Below, in pieces: positions 1-10,751 of a stretch of DNA of 64,000 bases. Source of the DNA: Thozetella sp. PMI_491 (lineage: Eukaryota; Ascomycota; Sordariomycetes; Chaetosphaeriales; Chaetosphaeriaceae); assembly GCA_021432635.1 (NCBI GenBank), contig MU270079.1:328697-392696 (forward strand), read 5' to 3'. The position numbers were made by a program, and so were the translations under genes. The notes below the pieces were generated by a model, which ran no database searches, had not been told where the DNA came from, and saw only the letters and a list, made by a program, of their open reading frames with translations. Each line of letters starts with the position of its first letter. Within the stretch, counting starts at the first letter, position 1.

Positions 1-1239
1 CATCTAGGAGGAGACGCAGGGTTCTGGTTTGGCTACTCCAATTGCAAGGTGACAAATATTTGCTGGCTGTATTGTTTTGAACTTCGCCTCACAGGCTACT
101 TACCTCCACGCTCTGTTACATGCTTGCTATAATTAATCTGTAATTCCAATCCATTATCTGATCGTTATTAATTCCTTCAGCCAAGACAGTCTTGTAAAAT
201 GTTGATCCCGCCCCGTACTAGTGCAACAACCAACATGATCACCCCACTCCGCATTAGACGGCATCTAGTCGTGGATGGACAAGATTCTCATCACATATCC
301 GTGCCGCCCTGCTACAGTTGACGAATGAATCTACCCTAAGCGGGACAATACGAGGGCCGTAGGACGATCCACAACCGTCGTGCAGCCGCCCCGAATTTTG
401 GAGTCGCCCCAAAATCGCCCCAGATTTTAAATCCGCCCAGAGGCCGCCTCAGAGGTGTCCCGAGGACCGCTTTCTTTTTTCTTAGATATCATACTACACC
501 TCCCTCACGATATAATCTTGGCAAACCTCTTGCTACTCGTAAAATCATAACTCTTTCCATAGCCATAGCCAAATAGTACCATAGCTCGTAATACTATAGC
601 TTTAGGTTCCACTCCTCTATAAGGCACTGCCGTTGGCCCGTTCTGCCTCTGCATTTCTAGGCCCCCTCCCCCCTCCTCCCCCGCCCCGGCCCTGGCTGCC
701 CTGGACTTAATGTGCGCTACACTCTGGTACGCCCCTTTTTTTCAACACATCTAACCCTAACCTTTGGGGCGGTCGCACGACCGCCTCACCACTGGCAACC
801 ATCATGGAGCGGTTCTCTTTTTTTGGGGCGGTGCAGGATTTGGGGAGGTTCCAATATTTGGGGCGGTTGTATAACGGTTTTGGCGCCCGTTATATCCGTC
901 CTTGGGTACCTCTCAGGATCCCGCCCCGTTTTTCCATTATAGCGTCAGTTATACTACATCGTCTTATTGACTGTCGCCCGAAGCCCCACGTGACCCTCAA
1001 CGAAAGCTCGTCTGACCGCATCGGGCAAACCCACCCAGCCTCGCCTCGCGATGGACCCTGAGTGGCCGGTAGCTTGTACAAAAACCCCGCCTTGCCACAG
1101 CTTTTCGCAACACTTAGGCACCAGTGCAGATCGTTGTTGTCTTCAAGAGCATTGCCTTTCTGCCTATTCTTCGGGCTGCAACCTTCTTGCTTGTTTCCCT
1201 CCCTCATTCCGGCTGTAGCGGCGTCATTTCTGCGTAGCA
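1..1239. other. Gene-free region upstream of the M16 protease
   Basis: No convincing coding frame was found. It holds a long C-rich tract at 662-692, two adjoining copies of the telomere-like unit CCCTAA at 751-762, a short perfect palindrome at 769-784, and a decayed inverted-repeat element spanning about 386-866 (listed separately). The last 370 bases before the ATG at 1240 would contain the promoter of the protease gene, but I see no clear TATA box. Confidence 0.6.
386..866. repeat. Decayed inverted-repeat element (possible MITE)
   Basis: The left arm at 386-415 begins CCGCCCC and the right arm at 837-866 ends GGGGCGG. Reverse-complementing the right arm gives a roughly 30-base match with only a handful of mismatches and one small gap. 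Further GGGGCGG copies lie at 766-772 and 825-831, and CGCCCC copies occur near the left arm. There is no transposase frame between the arms. The layout suggests a small non-autonomous inverted-repeat transposon relic, but no target-site duplication is evident. The exact ends and superfamily are unknown. Confidence 0.45.
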
Positions 1240-4200
1240 ATGGAGTCCGTAGAGCTTGTCACGGATCGGCTGGAGAAGCCTCTGGTCGACAACCGAACCT
1301 ACTGCGTCGTGCGCCTTCCGAACGATCTGGAGGCCCTCTTGGTCCATGACCCAACTACGGATGAGGCAGGTGCCTGCATGGATATTGACGTCGGTAGCAT
1401 GAGCGACGAGCTACCGGGCATGGCCCATGCCCTCGAACATGTAAGGTCCACGTCTCCGCTGCAGAGCGCTGAGACAAGCCTGGTTCCGAGCCTGACCTAT
1501 TTATAGCTCGTTCTCAGAGGCACATCCAAGTTTCCGGGGGAGAACGACTTCAATGAGTACATTGCGGCCCACTCGGGCTATTCAAACGCCCATACGTACA
1601 ACACCCATACAAACTACCACCTCAAGGTTGCAGCATTGCCAAGCAACGGCGAGGACCCCACCGCCACCAATCCCTCCCCGCTACTCGGTGCGCTAGAACG
1701 CCTTTCTAGGCTCGCAATTGACCCTCTGATCCACCCCGAGACGGTCGACCGGGAGCTCCAGGCGGTGAATTCCGAGTACAAAATGTACCTGCAGGATGAC
1801 ACCTGGCGCATGTGGCAGCTCGAGCACTCCACTTCCAATCCCAAGCACCCCTGGAACCACTTCGGCGTCGGCAGCATCAAGGTCCTCAAGGAAGACCCAG
1901 AATCCCGCGGCATCAACATTCGGGACGCATTCGCCCAGTTCCATAGCAAACACTACTCAGCGAACCGGACAAAGTTATGCATCCTGGGCCGGGAGCCTAT
2001 TTCACTGCTGGCCACCTGGGCTTTCCAGTGCTTTTCGGAGATCCCCAACAAGCAGCTGAAGCCGGAGCGTTGGCCCGACGAGCTTCCATACACTTCAAAG
2101 GAGCTTGGATTGCAATATTTTGTGAAGCCTATCACTAGCTACCGTGAGCTGATCCTTGGTTTCCCCTTCCTCGACGAAACGGACCTATACGAGTCGCCAC
2201 CGAGCCAATACCTCAAGTACTTGCTCTGTCACAAGAGTCCGGGGAGTATCTTTGCGTACATCAAGGACAAGGGCTGGGCGACTGGAATCGCCGCATACGT
2301 TGTATCGCTTTGCCCTGGAAGCCCGAGTCTGTTTCGCTGTAACATTACCCTGACGCAAGAAGTGAGATCTCCCAAGCTCGACGTCTCGTTCCGTTACTGA
2401 TGTTGGTTTTGCAGGGGCTCAAAAGCTATAAGGAAGTTGCAAAGGTCTTCTTCCAGTACATATCTTTGCTTAAAGAAAAGGGCCCTCAAGAGCGAATCTT
2501 TGACGAGGCGAAATACATAGCCCAGCTTCGCTTCAAATACATGGAAAAAGTCGCCGTGGAAGACTTCACGCTGTCCATCGCAGCCCGGATGCAAGGCCCG
2601 ATTCCTCGCAAATGGCTTCTGGGTCCGGAGTGCCAGATCAAGTTCGACCCTGATCTGATCACGAAGGGTATCGAGTGTCTCCGTCCCGATAACCTTCGCA
2701 TCACAGTTGTTGCACCCGAAGGCACATGGGATCAGACAGAGGAGTGGTACGGCACTGAGTACAGAGCCGAGCCGATCCCGGCAGAGTTTCTAGATGAACT
2801 CACAAAACTGGCCTCCGGATCAGCCAAGGACCGCCCGGACGACCTATATCTCCCACGCAAGAATCCCTTCTTGCCTGCAGACCTGACACTCAAGCAGCCG
2901 CGAACACCACCACCAGGAAAGCCGCTGCTCCCAGAAGTGGTTCGAAACGATGAGAGAGCGCGAACTTGGTGGATGGATAGTACCTTTGAAGTTCCCAAAG
3001 CTTTCTTCATCTCGCTGTGGAGGAGTCCCCTCCTGATGGGGTCCCCGGAAAAGCTCATCAAGGCTTATTTGCTGGTACAGCTCATCGAGGATAAGTTACT
3101 GGATAGCGCATATGAAGCGGCGCAAGCAGGGCTTTCTTACGACGTTACCTTCGAGTCCAGAGGCTTGCAAGTATACGTCAATGGCTACAATGACAAACTT
3201 GCGGACCTCCTCGAACTGATTATCACGACGATAAAAAATCTGGAGATCCGGGACGACCGCTTCAAGATCATCAAGGACGACGCTATCGACGAATACCGGA
3301 ACAAAGGATTCCGCGTGCCATATAACCAGGCAGCCACATGGTTCTGGACCGTCATCACGAAGACAGCCGTTGGCTACGAAAGCCAGGCAGCTCTGCTCCC
3401 GTCTGTTGATGCAGATGTACTTCGAAGCTTCAAAGATGAAGTCTTGTCTCAATTCCACATAGATTGCTACGCTCATGGAAATCTTGATCGGGAGGAAGCC
3501 CGAAAATTGACGGGGATTATCGAATCCAAGTTGAACCCGAAGGTCCTACCTCGTGATGACTGGCCGGTGATCAAGTCGCTGGCTCTCCGCCCAGGCTTCA
3601 CTTATCGGTATGAGAAGGACCTTGCTGATCCCAAAAATGTCAACAACAGCATTGAGTACTACGTGTACGGCGGAGACAGGACTGATGCAGTCCTTCGCGC
3701 TAAGATGCGGCTCTTGTCGCAGATGACCAGCAAGATAGCCTTCGATTGGCTTCGCACGAAACTGCAGCTGGGATACGTTGTGATGGCTTTTGCCAGGGCA
3801 AGTTCTACGGCATACGGGTTTAGTATCATCGTTCAAGGGGAAAAGTCATGCCGATACATGGAAAACTGCACAGCAGCGTTTCTCAAAACTTATCTCAAGT
3901 GGCTTGAGAAGACCAGTGAGAGCGACTTCGAGACGCAGAAGCACAGTCTCATCGCCTCTGTCCTGGAGAAACCGAAGAACCTGTACGAGCACTTCAGCAA
4001 GATATGGACCCAGATTGATGACGAATACTACAACTTTGAGCTAGGTGAGTCTCGATGTCTGCGAGGACGATGGCTGCTGCTGACACAGGTATGATTCTGT
4101 AGCTCAGGAATACGCCACCAACGTTGAGGCACTGACGAAAGACGACATGATCGAATTCTACAAACACTACATCGACCCCTCTTCTCCTCATTGCGCACGA

Positions 4201-4518
4201 CTAGTTGTCAATATGAAGAGCCAGGTCAAGGAGAACGGCGACGCCAGCGCAGATCCCTTGGCCGCGCTCAACGACACGAGCATGACGGCAGAGGATATAA
4301 AGAAACATCTTCAGTTGAAGCTGAAGGTGAATGAGACGGAGCTAGACGACGGAGTTGATCTGTGGTGCGAGATACGCGCGCAGAACCAGGCGGCCGAGAG
4401 CGATGAGGCAGAGGATAACCAAGCCATCAACATTGACGACTTGAAGGGATTCAAGTCCACCCTTGATGCCCTATCCCCGCCAGATCCAGACTTGAGCAAA
4501 TACGAGTCGCAGAATTAG
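1240..4518 (+). CDS. Insulysin-type M16 metallopeptidase
   Basis: Four exons fit: 1240-1440, 1507-2361, 2415-4044 and 4103-4518, giving about 1033 residues, the usual length of insulin-degrading enzyme/Ste23-type proteases. The inverted zinc motif HALEH (HxxEH) sits at the end of exon 1, and the first intron falls directly behind it. The sequence then continues into the expected GTSKFPGEND and SNAHT blocks. A downstream glutamate in the AVNSEYK block is the likely third zinc ligand. Family members are zinc enzymes that degrade short peptides inside a closed chamber; in yeast Ste23 trims a-factor precursor. Two M16 halves are expected, with only the N-terminal half catalytic. All three introns have good GT-AG ends and keep the frame. 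The family call is strong; the substrate is unknown. Confidence 0.93.
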
Positions 4519-4949
4519 CATCATCATCACCACCACCACCTCGAAGGTTGCATCCTAGATAGAGGATTAACTACACCGTATAAGATGCCCAAGTTCATAT
4601 AGACCTACAAATGGTTACATAGCCGCCCACGCCGATGTTCCTTGGACTAGGTAGACATTATACCTACCCATGAGCCGAGCTGGAGGAAGCCTCATTGGCA
4701 GATAGAGAAATTTCTATGCCGCCATTCATTGCATATTCTCTAGAGCCCTAGCTAGCTGAAATATGGTGTACAGAGGGCCACAAAGAGCAGTATTTTTTAC
4801 CCGGGTCCTAATTTGCTGTAGTCCATATCGTGTCAGCATATGAGTGACGGAGGAAAAACTCGCCGCGTTTAATCTGTGCGCCAAAAAGGGCAGCTCCATT
4901 GCCCGTACTTAGACGATGCGGGGCTCACAGTCGAGCTCGGCTGCGATGA
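4519..4949. other. Intergenic: 3' UTR and promoter
   Basis: It starts with a short CAT/CAC microsatellite (about 4519-4541) directly after the protease stop. Nothing else coding or structured was recognised. It should contain the terminator of the protease and the promoter of the secreted peptidase. Confidence 0.5.
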
Positions 4950-6770
4950 ATGACTCTTCCGTTCAACAACATCGTAGCAATGGGGCCTCTATCCACGATT
5001 AGATGGGCACTGACTGCCTCACTTTTGGGCGCAAGTTGGGCTGCCGTGCAGCTTAAAGATGCCGAGAACTTTGACTGGGCAGCAGTCAAACCGGCCACCA
5101 AGCTTGCGTACCACCCCTGCTATGACGGCTTTCTCTGCGCTCGGCTGCAGGTGCCTATGGATTGGCACGACCGGGAAAATGGCAAAACGGTGGCGATCGC
5201 CATCATCACCCTCCCAGCCGTTGTTGATGTCGACGACCCGGCATACGGAGGACCGATCTTCAGCAACCCTGGCGGTCCAGGCGGGTCGGGGGTTATGTTC
5301 GTACGCAAACATGGTCGACGCTTGCAGCACGCTGTAGACGGAAAGAAGAGGTATGACATCGTGTCGTTCGATCCGCGTGGCGTTCAGTTCACGACACCGC
5401 GAGCGGATTGTTTTAACGATGTCTTTGCACGAAACGCCTGGCAGCTCGAAAGCCGTGGGTCCGGCGGTCTGGACGGGAGCCCTGATTCACTGCGCCGAGA
5501 ACTCGCGCTGTACCGCGCAATTGGCTCTCTTTGCGACAAAACTTTGGGGAATAGCGAGATCCTGAAACACGTGTCGACCCCCGCAGTGTGCCGTGATATG
5601 GTCGAGATGGTAGATCGCTTTGATGAGCGTCGCCGAGAAAGGTTGAAAGCTCTGTCACGCTCAGACGATGGGGGAATACAGCATCCGCTGGCCACTCCTG
5701 AGTCGCCGGTGGCTAGACTCCAATATGTCGGTCTGTCTTATGGAAGTGTCCTAGGCATGACCTTTGCCTCGTTGTTTCCGGGCCGAGTCGGACGTATCCT
5801 TGTTGACGGCATCGGCGACGCCTACGATTACGTGGAAGGGAGGTGGCTGACATTCTTGACGGACACTGAGGCGATTGTCGACTATTTCTATCGCACCTGT
5901 TTCGAGGAAGGCGATAGGTGCCCTCTTCAAATTGACAGCGATAAGTGCGGAAAGGATATTAAAGCAAGGGTGGACAAGCTAATCGCCGACGCCGACGAGT
6001 CGCCAATCTCATATGTTCATGACCGGAACGTGCGTGCGATCACTGGGAACGACATCCGCTATTCCATGATCCCCGCCCTCTATAATTCCCTCCTGTTCGA
6101 GATGTTGGCACGCCTTCTGGCGGGCGCCCTGGCCGGTGACTTCTCTCTCCTGCTTGAAATCTTGGATCTTCCAATACTTCAAGACGCCTGTACCGAAAAC
6201 AGCGCGGTCCCAGGCGAAAGCGATGCCGAAGCCGCTGTTCTCTGCAGCGACGGCGAGGACAACTCGCACCAGGGCCCGAGCTACTTCGCCAACTACATAG
6301 ACCAACTCAAGAACCAATCCGACACGCTCGGTGCCCACTGGGCCACGATTCGGACGAAGTGCTCGGGGCGACAGTGGGACGCCAAGTGGCGCTTCAAAGG
6401 TCCGTTCACGACTCCCCCAGCGGAACCAGGAAAAGAAGGGGTTCCGGATGCACCGTTGCTGTTTCTTTCGAATCGTCTAGATCCGGTGACACCATTGGTG
6501 AATGCCTATGCGATGTCGGGAGGGTATCCCGGGTCGGCAGTGGTGATCCAGGAATCTTCTGGCCACTGCGCCATCGCTTCCGGTTGGAGCCAGTGCACAA
6601 ACCAGATTATTCGCGACTATTTCGAGAGAGGAGTGGTCCCGAAGAACGGAACTGTGTGCGAATCGGAGTGTAGGCCGTGGCAGAAGGGACCATGCGGACC
6701 TCCAGATGCCATGGGGCTTGGCCTGGAAAGGGATGCACGGCTGAGGAAGTATTTCCCTCCTAGTTTCTGA
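4950..6770 (+). CDS. Secreted alpha/beta-hydrolase, S33 TAP-like peptidase
   Basis: Single exon of 606 residues. The start at 4950 is the longest; the in-frame ATG at 4980 puts a cleaner signal peptide (ALTASLLGASWAA) at the very N-terminus and may be the true start. The alpha/beta-hydrolase fold is shown by NPGGPGGSG (oxyanion region), the FDPRG block, the nucleophile elbow GLSYGS, and a C-terminal TAP-like part with the aspartate in NRLDPVTP and the histidine in SSGHCA. Relatives include tripeptidyl and prolyl aminopeptidases of Streptomyces and many secreted fungal homologues. The product is likely an extracellular exopeptidase, although some members act on other esters or amides. Several C-terminal cysteines fit a secreted protein. 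Confidence 0.88.
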   Translation: MTLPFNNIVAMGPLSTIRWALTASLLGASWAAVQLKDAENFDWAAVKPATKLAYHPCYDGFLCARLQVPMDWHDRENGKTVAIAIITLPAVVDVDDPAYGGPIFSNPGGPGGSGVMFVRKHGRRLQHAVDGKKRYDIVSFDPRGVQFTTPRADCFNDVFARNAWQLESRGSGGLDGSPDSLRRELALYRAIGSLCDKTLGNSEILKHVSTPAVCRDMVEMVDRFDERRRERLKALSRSDDGGIQHPLATPESPVARLQYVGLSYGSVLGMTFASLFPGRVGRILVDGIGDAYDYVEGRWLTFLTDTEAIVDYFYRTCFEEGDRCPLQIDSDKCGKDIKARVDKLIADADESPISYVHDRNVRAITGNDIRYSMIPALYNSLLFEMLARLLAGALAGDFSLLLEILDLPILQDACTENSAVPGESDAEAAVLCSDGEDNSHQGPSYFANYIDQLKNQSDTLGAHWATIRTKCSGRQWDAKWRFKGPFTTPPAEPGKEGVPDAPLLFLSNRLDPVTPLVNAYAMSGGYPGSAVVIQESSGHCAIASGWSQCTNQIIRDYFERGVVPKNGTVCESECRPWQKGPCGPPDAMGLGLERDARLRKYFPPSF

Positions 6771-7641
6771 AGTGGATCACGACAGGCAACCATGGCTGTT
6801 GTTAGCGATATGGCGGGAAAGCAATTCGAAGGTTATATGAGTAAGATGAGAACTTATCGCAGCGTGGCTTAGTAGGATATTTAGGTTCTTAGGTAGACGT
6901 TTACTATCTCTGAGGGCGCAATGCCCTCGCCCTTATACGAGCACTGATGGTGCTAGAGATACGCTTATCCTAATATGGCCAATGGTTGGCCAAGACTTTC
7001 TCCCGTGCCTCATTTGCATAATCTGTCTCAGCGGGCTCCGGGGGCTTGCCTCGCTAGCAGCCTAGCTGCGACGTGAGGCCCTGGGGCCCGCCACAGCGCC
7101 TAGCGGCTCGATTTAGCCCCGGCTTACGCTCTGGGCCTTGCCGCATTTGGTTATTCGGCAGCATAAATCTCAGCCTCTCATCTTGACATGGTTGCTGCCT
7201 CGGGCCAACACGCGTCAATTGCGTATGTTGTGCAATTTGGCCGAGTACAGAGAACCAGACAACGAGACCCAGGTTCAGCGTTTGCAAGTAGCTGCGGAGC
7301 GTAGGGACAGTGTCAAACCAGTGCGCCAAAGTCCCGCTGTAACCACATGCTTAACAGCAGCCGATTTGGAGCACCTGGCCAAGGTGTTTCCGTACAGAAC
7401 CCCTCTGTAGCATCGCTCGAGCTCTGCGCAGTCATCGAACAGGAGCCTAATCCACGGCACTTGGTATGTGAGGCTGCGAGGGGGGGCGCCTAGCAGACTC
7501 ACACAGGTTTTGACCAGGGAATCTCGTCAGATGACGAAGTGTAGTTATGGATATGGCCGATGGATATGTCTGATGAATTGGTCCGATCTATTCCTGGCTA
7601 GATTCTTAAAACTGCTAGGTATATTTCCCTAGATCGCGTAT
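6771..7641. other. Intergenic, no recognised gene
   Basis: The segment around 7020-7130 is GC-rich. Open frames of 75-91 codons exist on both strands between 7054 and 7502 but show no recognisable domain and overlap one another, so I do not call them. The 3' ends of the two flanking convergent genes lie here. Confidence 0.5.
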
Positions 7642-8793
7642 CTATCCAGCCTCTTCGCCGCACGGATAGGGGCCGTAGCTAGCGATCACGTTATCGTCTT
7701 CGTTGTCGCTGTCCAGGACGAAAATCTGGTAGCTGTCACCGCCCGGCGCCACACGAACCACCACATGGCCCTGCTGACTGCGCATTTCAGAGGTGAAACG
7801 CGCGTTTATACGGCAGTTCTCGGGCTCCATTCTGGTAGCAAATACGTTACGCCTCGTCATGCCCGGCCAGGCCCCGAGCAAGCGCTGGAGCTGGGCCATC
7901 CCGGGGTGGGTGACGTGCCAGGAGGGAATGATATAAGCGGCGGCATCGAGCTGCTTCACGAATTCGGGCCCGCAGGCGTCGAAATAAGCATGGTGGTTGG
8001 CAACGGCGACGTCTACTTTCCCTGCTAACTTGGCTACCGGTGTTTCAACGTCCATCCAAGGATAACGGCCGTCACGAGTGTCGCAGGTGATGTCGCCGCC
8101 GGTAAAGTACCGGAAGCGGCCGTAGGACAGTAGAAACGCCATCGAGCACTGGTTCTCGTCCGGCCGCGCCGTACGTGGCAGTGTGTCAAGATTCGGGAAA
8201 AGCGACCGGGTCTCTTGCCCATCGCCGCACCATATCTCACCGTTGGCGGCTAGCGTACGGACGGAGAAAGTCGGGTAATCCTTGGCTGATCGCAGCTGGA
8301 TCTGACTCTCCGAACCGACCTCGATCCTTCTAACTGGACGTCCATCCCGCAACCGAGCCGCAAGCCAGGCTACATGGTTGGTGGTGAACGAGGCTGACAG
8401 TGGCTGCAGCCCGCCGTAATCGGGATAGGATCGATCGATCACCATCGTCGCCGGCATCAGATGGTCGACGTCGCTGAGCCCAGTCAGCTGGTAGCCATCC
8501 ACTTTCGCCGTCTCGTCGGCGTGAACATCGCCGACATGGTCCGGATGCACATGGGTGGCGATCAGATAGTCGAGTGTTTTGCGGGCGCTGTGCCGCTGCG
8601 CATAGTCCGCTACTCGCTGGCCGGGTCGCCGCGAGCTGGGGTCCGACCCCACTGTCCCGCAATCGATCAGGATAGCCGTCCCATCGGGCCCGACAATGAG
8701 GGTGGAGCTACCGCACCCGGTGTCGATGTGGTGGATATCGAGGGTCCCGTGCGTCCACTGAGAGAATGCTACGGGCTCCGACTCTCGGGACAT
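7642..8793 (-). CDS. Metallo-beta-lactamase-fold hydrolase
   Basis: Single exon of 383 residues starting at ATG 8793. The metal-binding motif HVHPDH lies at residues 81-86 after a typical ILIDCG strand. Further ligand candidates are FTGGD near the middle and NHHAY later. The overall pattern resembles the ComEC/Rec2-like branch of the superfamily, which is common in bacteria and occurs as free-standing proteins in fungi. No signal peptide or membrane segment is seen, so it is probably cytosolic. The substrate cannot be inferred from sequence. It is divergent from the FAD monooxygenase at 9218 with a shared promoter region of 424 bases. The lack of introns and the bacterial-like domain make horizontal origin possible but unproven. 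Confidence 0.85.
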   Translation of the reverse strand: MSRESEPVAFSQWTHGTLDIHHIDTGCGSSTLIVGPDGTAILIDCGTVGSDPSSRRPGQRVADYAQRHSARKTLDYLIATHVHPDHVGDVHADETAKVDGYQLTGLSDVDHLMPATMVIDRSYPDYGGLQPLSASFTTNHVAWLAARLRDGRPVRRIEVGSESQIQLRSAKDYPTFSVRTLAANGEIWCGDGQETRSLFPNLDTLPRTARPDENQCSMAFLLSYGRFRYFTGGDITCDTRDGRYPWMDVETPVAKLAGKVDVAVANHHAYFDACGPEFVKQLDAAAYIIPSWHVTHPGMAQLQRLLGAWPGMTRRNVFATRMEPENCRINARFTSEMRSQQGHVVVRVAPGGDSYQIFVLDSDNEDDNVIASYGPYPCGEEAG

Positions 8794-9217
8794 CGTGGAT
8801 AGTGTAGATGGTTCGGAAAAAGGATGATGGACAAACCTAGATAGCTAGCTGGAGCTATTCCCAGCTGGCTACCTATATAACAACTGAGGGGCAGCCGCAC
8901 CGCGGTCCCTTCTCTGCATTTCGCCTTGCTGTTCGCCTCGTTGAATCTGTTAAGGCTGCTCAGAAGACAACACAGTGTAAAGAAGAGTGGCACTGTGGAT
9001 TAGTCATGTTGTGACTTTCAGCTGTTAACGCGCCCATACTAAAAACTAAAGTGTGGCAAGCTGAACCTGACCTTTGTTGTACATTTCCGTTCCACCTATA
9101 AGTGTCTCGGCCAAGCCGTGTTCCGAAGCCCGAGGATGCAAAAGTTAAAAGAAAGAGTACTGAGGGCAGCACCGAGACCACGAGCAATTACCTGCCATCA
9201 TCATCACTATCATCACC
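8794..9217. promoter_or_regulatory. Shared divergent promoter region
   Basis: This 424-base gap separates two head-to-head genes. On the minus strand a TATATA element at 8874-8879 lies about 80 bases upstream of the hydrolase ATG. On the plus strand a TATAAG element at 9097-9102 lies about 120 bases upstream of the monooxygenase ATG. No operator-like repeat was recognised. Confidence 0.45.
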
Positions 9218-10751
9218 ATGAAGATCATAATTGTCGGCGCCGGCATCTCTGGCCTGGCGACCTATCTCCACCTACGGAAGAATCTCCCCGACCCGCCAGC
9301 GCCAGCTGCTCCGCACACTATTCGTGTGTATGAGTCCCACCGGCCTCGCATTGGCGACGCCGTCACACTCGGCAATGCCACATCTTTCGAAGCGCTGTCC
9401 GACTCGACAGCCATCGTCGGTGGGGGACTGGGCGTGTCTCCAAATGGCATGCGAGTATTACGAGATCTGGACCCGGAAATCCACAGAGCCGTATCGGAGC
9501 AGGGCTTCCCATGTGAACACTTTATTTTCATGGGCCAGAACGGGTGGACGCTTGGAGTTCAGAAGACGAGCGACAAGGGCGGGTTCGAGGGCCCAGAGGG
9601 AAAGGCTGAGGTCTGCGTCAGTTCAACGAGGCACGGACTTTGGGCCTGCCTCATGGCCGCGGTGCCCGATGTGGTACAGTACAAGAAGATTGTGCGCGTG
9701 TCCAGCATGGAAGACGGAACGAAGGTAGTGGTGTTCGAGGACGGTACGGAAGACGAGTGCGATCTCTTGATCGGGGCAGACGGAGTCAGGAGCACTGTCA
9801 GGAAAGCCCTCTTCGGGGACGACGAAGGTGCGGGCAAATACAAGCCTGTATACACGTACGCCCTTCTCTTCTTCTTCTGTGAAAAGTTATGAGACTAACC
9901 GGCTATCAAACTCATAGAGGAGCCTCGGGAGTTGGCGGCATCATGAAGGAGCCGTTGCCCGCGCGCGTTGCTGACAACAAGGCCATGGTGTTTACTTTTG
10001 GCCGCAATGGATTCTTTGGATACGCCAGCGGATCGCCAGCATCGGCCAATTCACTCATGTGGTGGTCCACATTCGACACAGACTTACTTACCTCGCAATC
10101 CAATATTGACCCGGACGAGATAAAAGCACAGCTAAAGAAACGCCACGCCAATTGGGCCGATCCCGTCGTGCAGAACATCGTATCCAAGGCCGAGGTACAG
10201 AGCATCTACCCCACTTGGGCGCTGCCAGACCTGCCTCACTGGGGAGAGAACGGCATCGTCTTGGTCGGGGACGCGGCCCATGCCATGAGTCCTACGACGG
10301 GACAAGGCGCATCTCAAGGCTTGGAGGATTCCCAGACGCTGTCGCTGCTCCTTGGGGAAATCCTGAAGAAAGCATACGGCGTTGATCCCACTGATGGCCC
10401 CGGGACCAATGGAACAGCCACGTGGGCAGACGAGGAGAAGAGTGCCGTGGCCCAGACGCTCAAGCTATTTTATACTATCCGTCAACCCCGGCTTGCTAAG
10501 ATTATTGAACGCGCGAGAAAGCTCGATAAGGGTAAGAAAGACGTGGGTGTCGTGGAGGAATACGTCATGTATTGTTTTATGATGATCATGATGCGCTTTC
10601 CCCGTGTCGGTAAGATTCGTACCTCCCTAATTTGAAGGCCGAGATAATACTAATTTGACTCTTAGCAAAAATGATGATCGGAGACGTAAACACCGAGCTC
10701 TATGGTTGGTCGGCAAGGGAGGAGGTCAAGAAGGCTCTCGCAACGGCGTAG
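9218..10751 (+). CDS. FAD-dependent monooxygenase (class A flavoprotein)
   Basis: Three exons fit: 9218-9855, 9918-10609 and 10666-10751, giving 471 residues. The N-terminal dinucleotide fold has VGAGISG, the central DG motif reads GADGVRST, and the C-terminal GD motif reads VLVGDAAHAMSP. These three in order define the salicylate-hydroxylase/aromatic-hydroxylase group that uses NAD(P)H and oxygen. The first intron joins VYT to GASGVGG, a conserved region in the family, and the last short exon adds 28 residues. No transmembrane tail is seen. The substrate is unknown. It is divergent from the metallo-beta-lactamase-fold gene, which may imply shared control. Confidence 0.9.

Noticed and set aside
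7054-7502. Overlapping frames of 75-91 codons on both strands
   Set aside because: They have no recognisable domain, signal or splice continuity, and GC-rich sequence favours chance frames.
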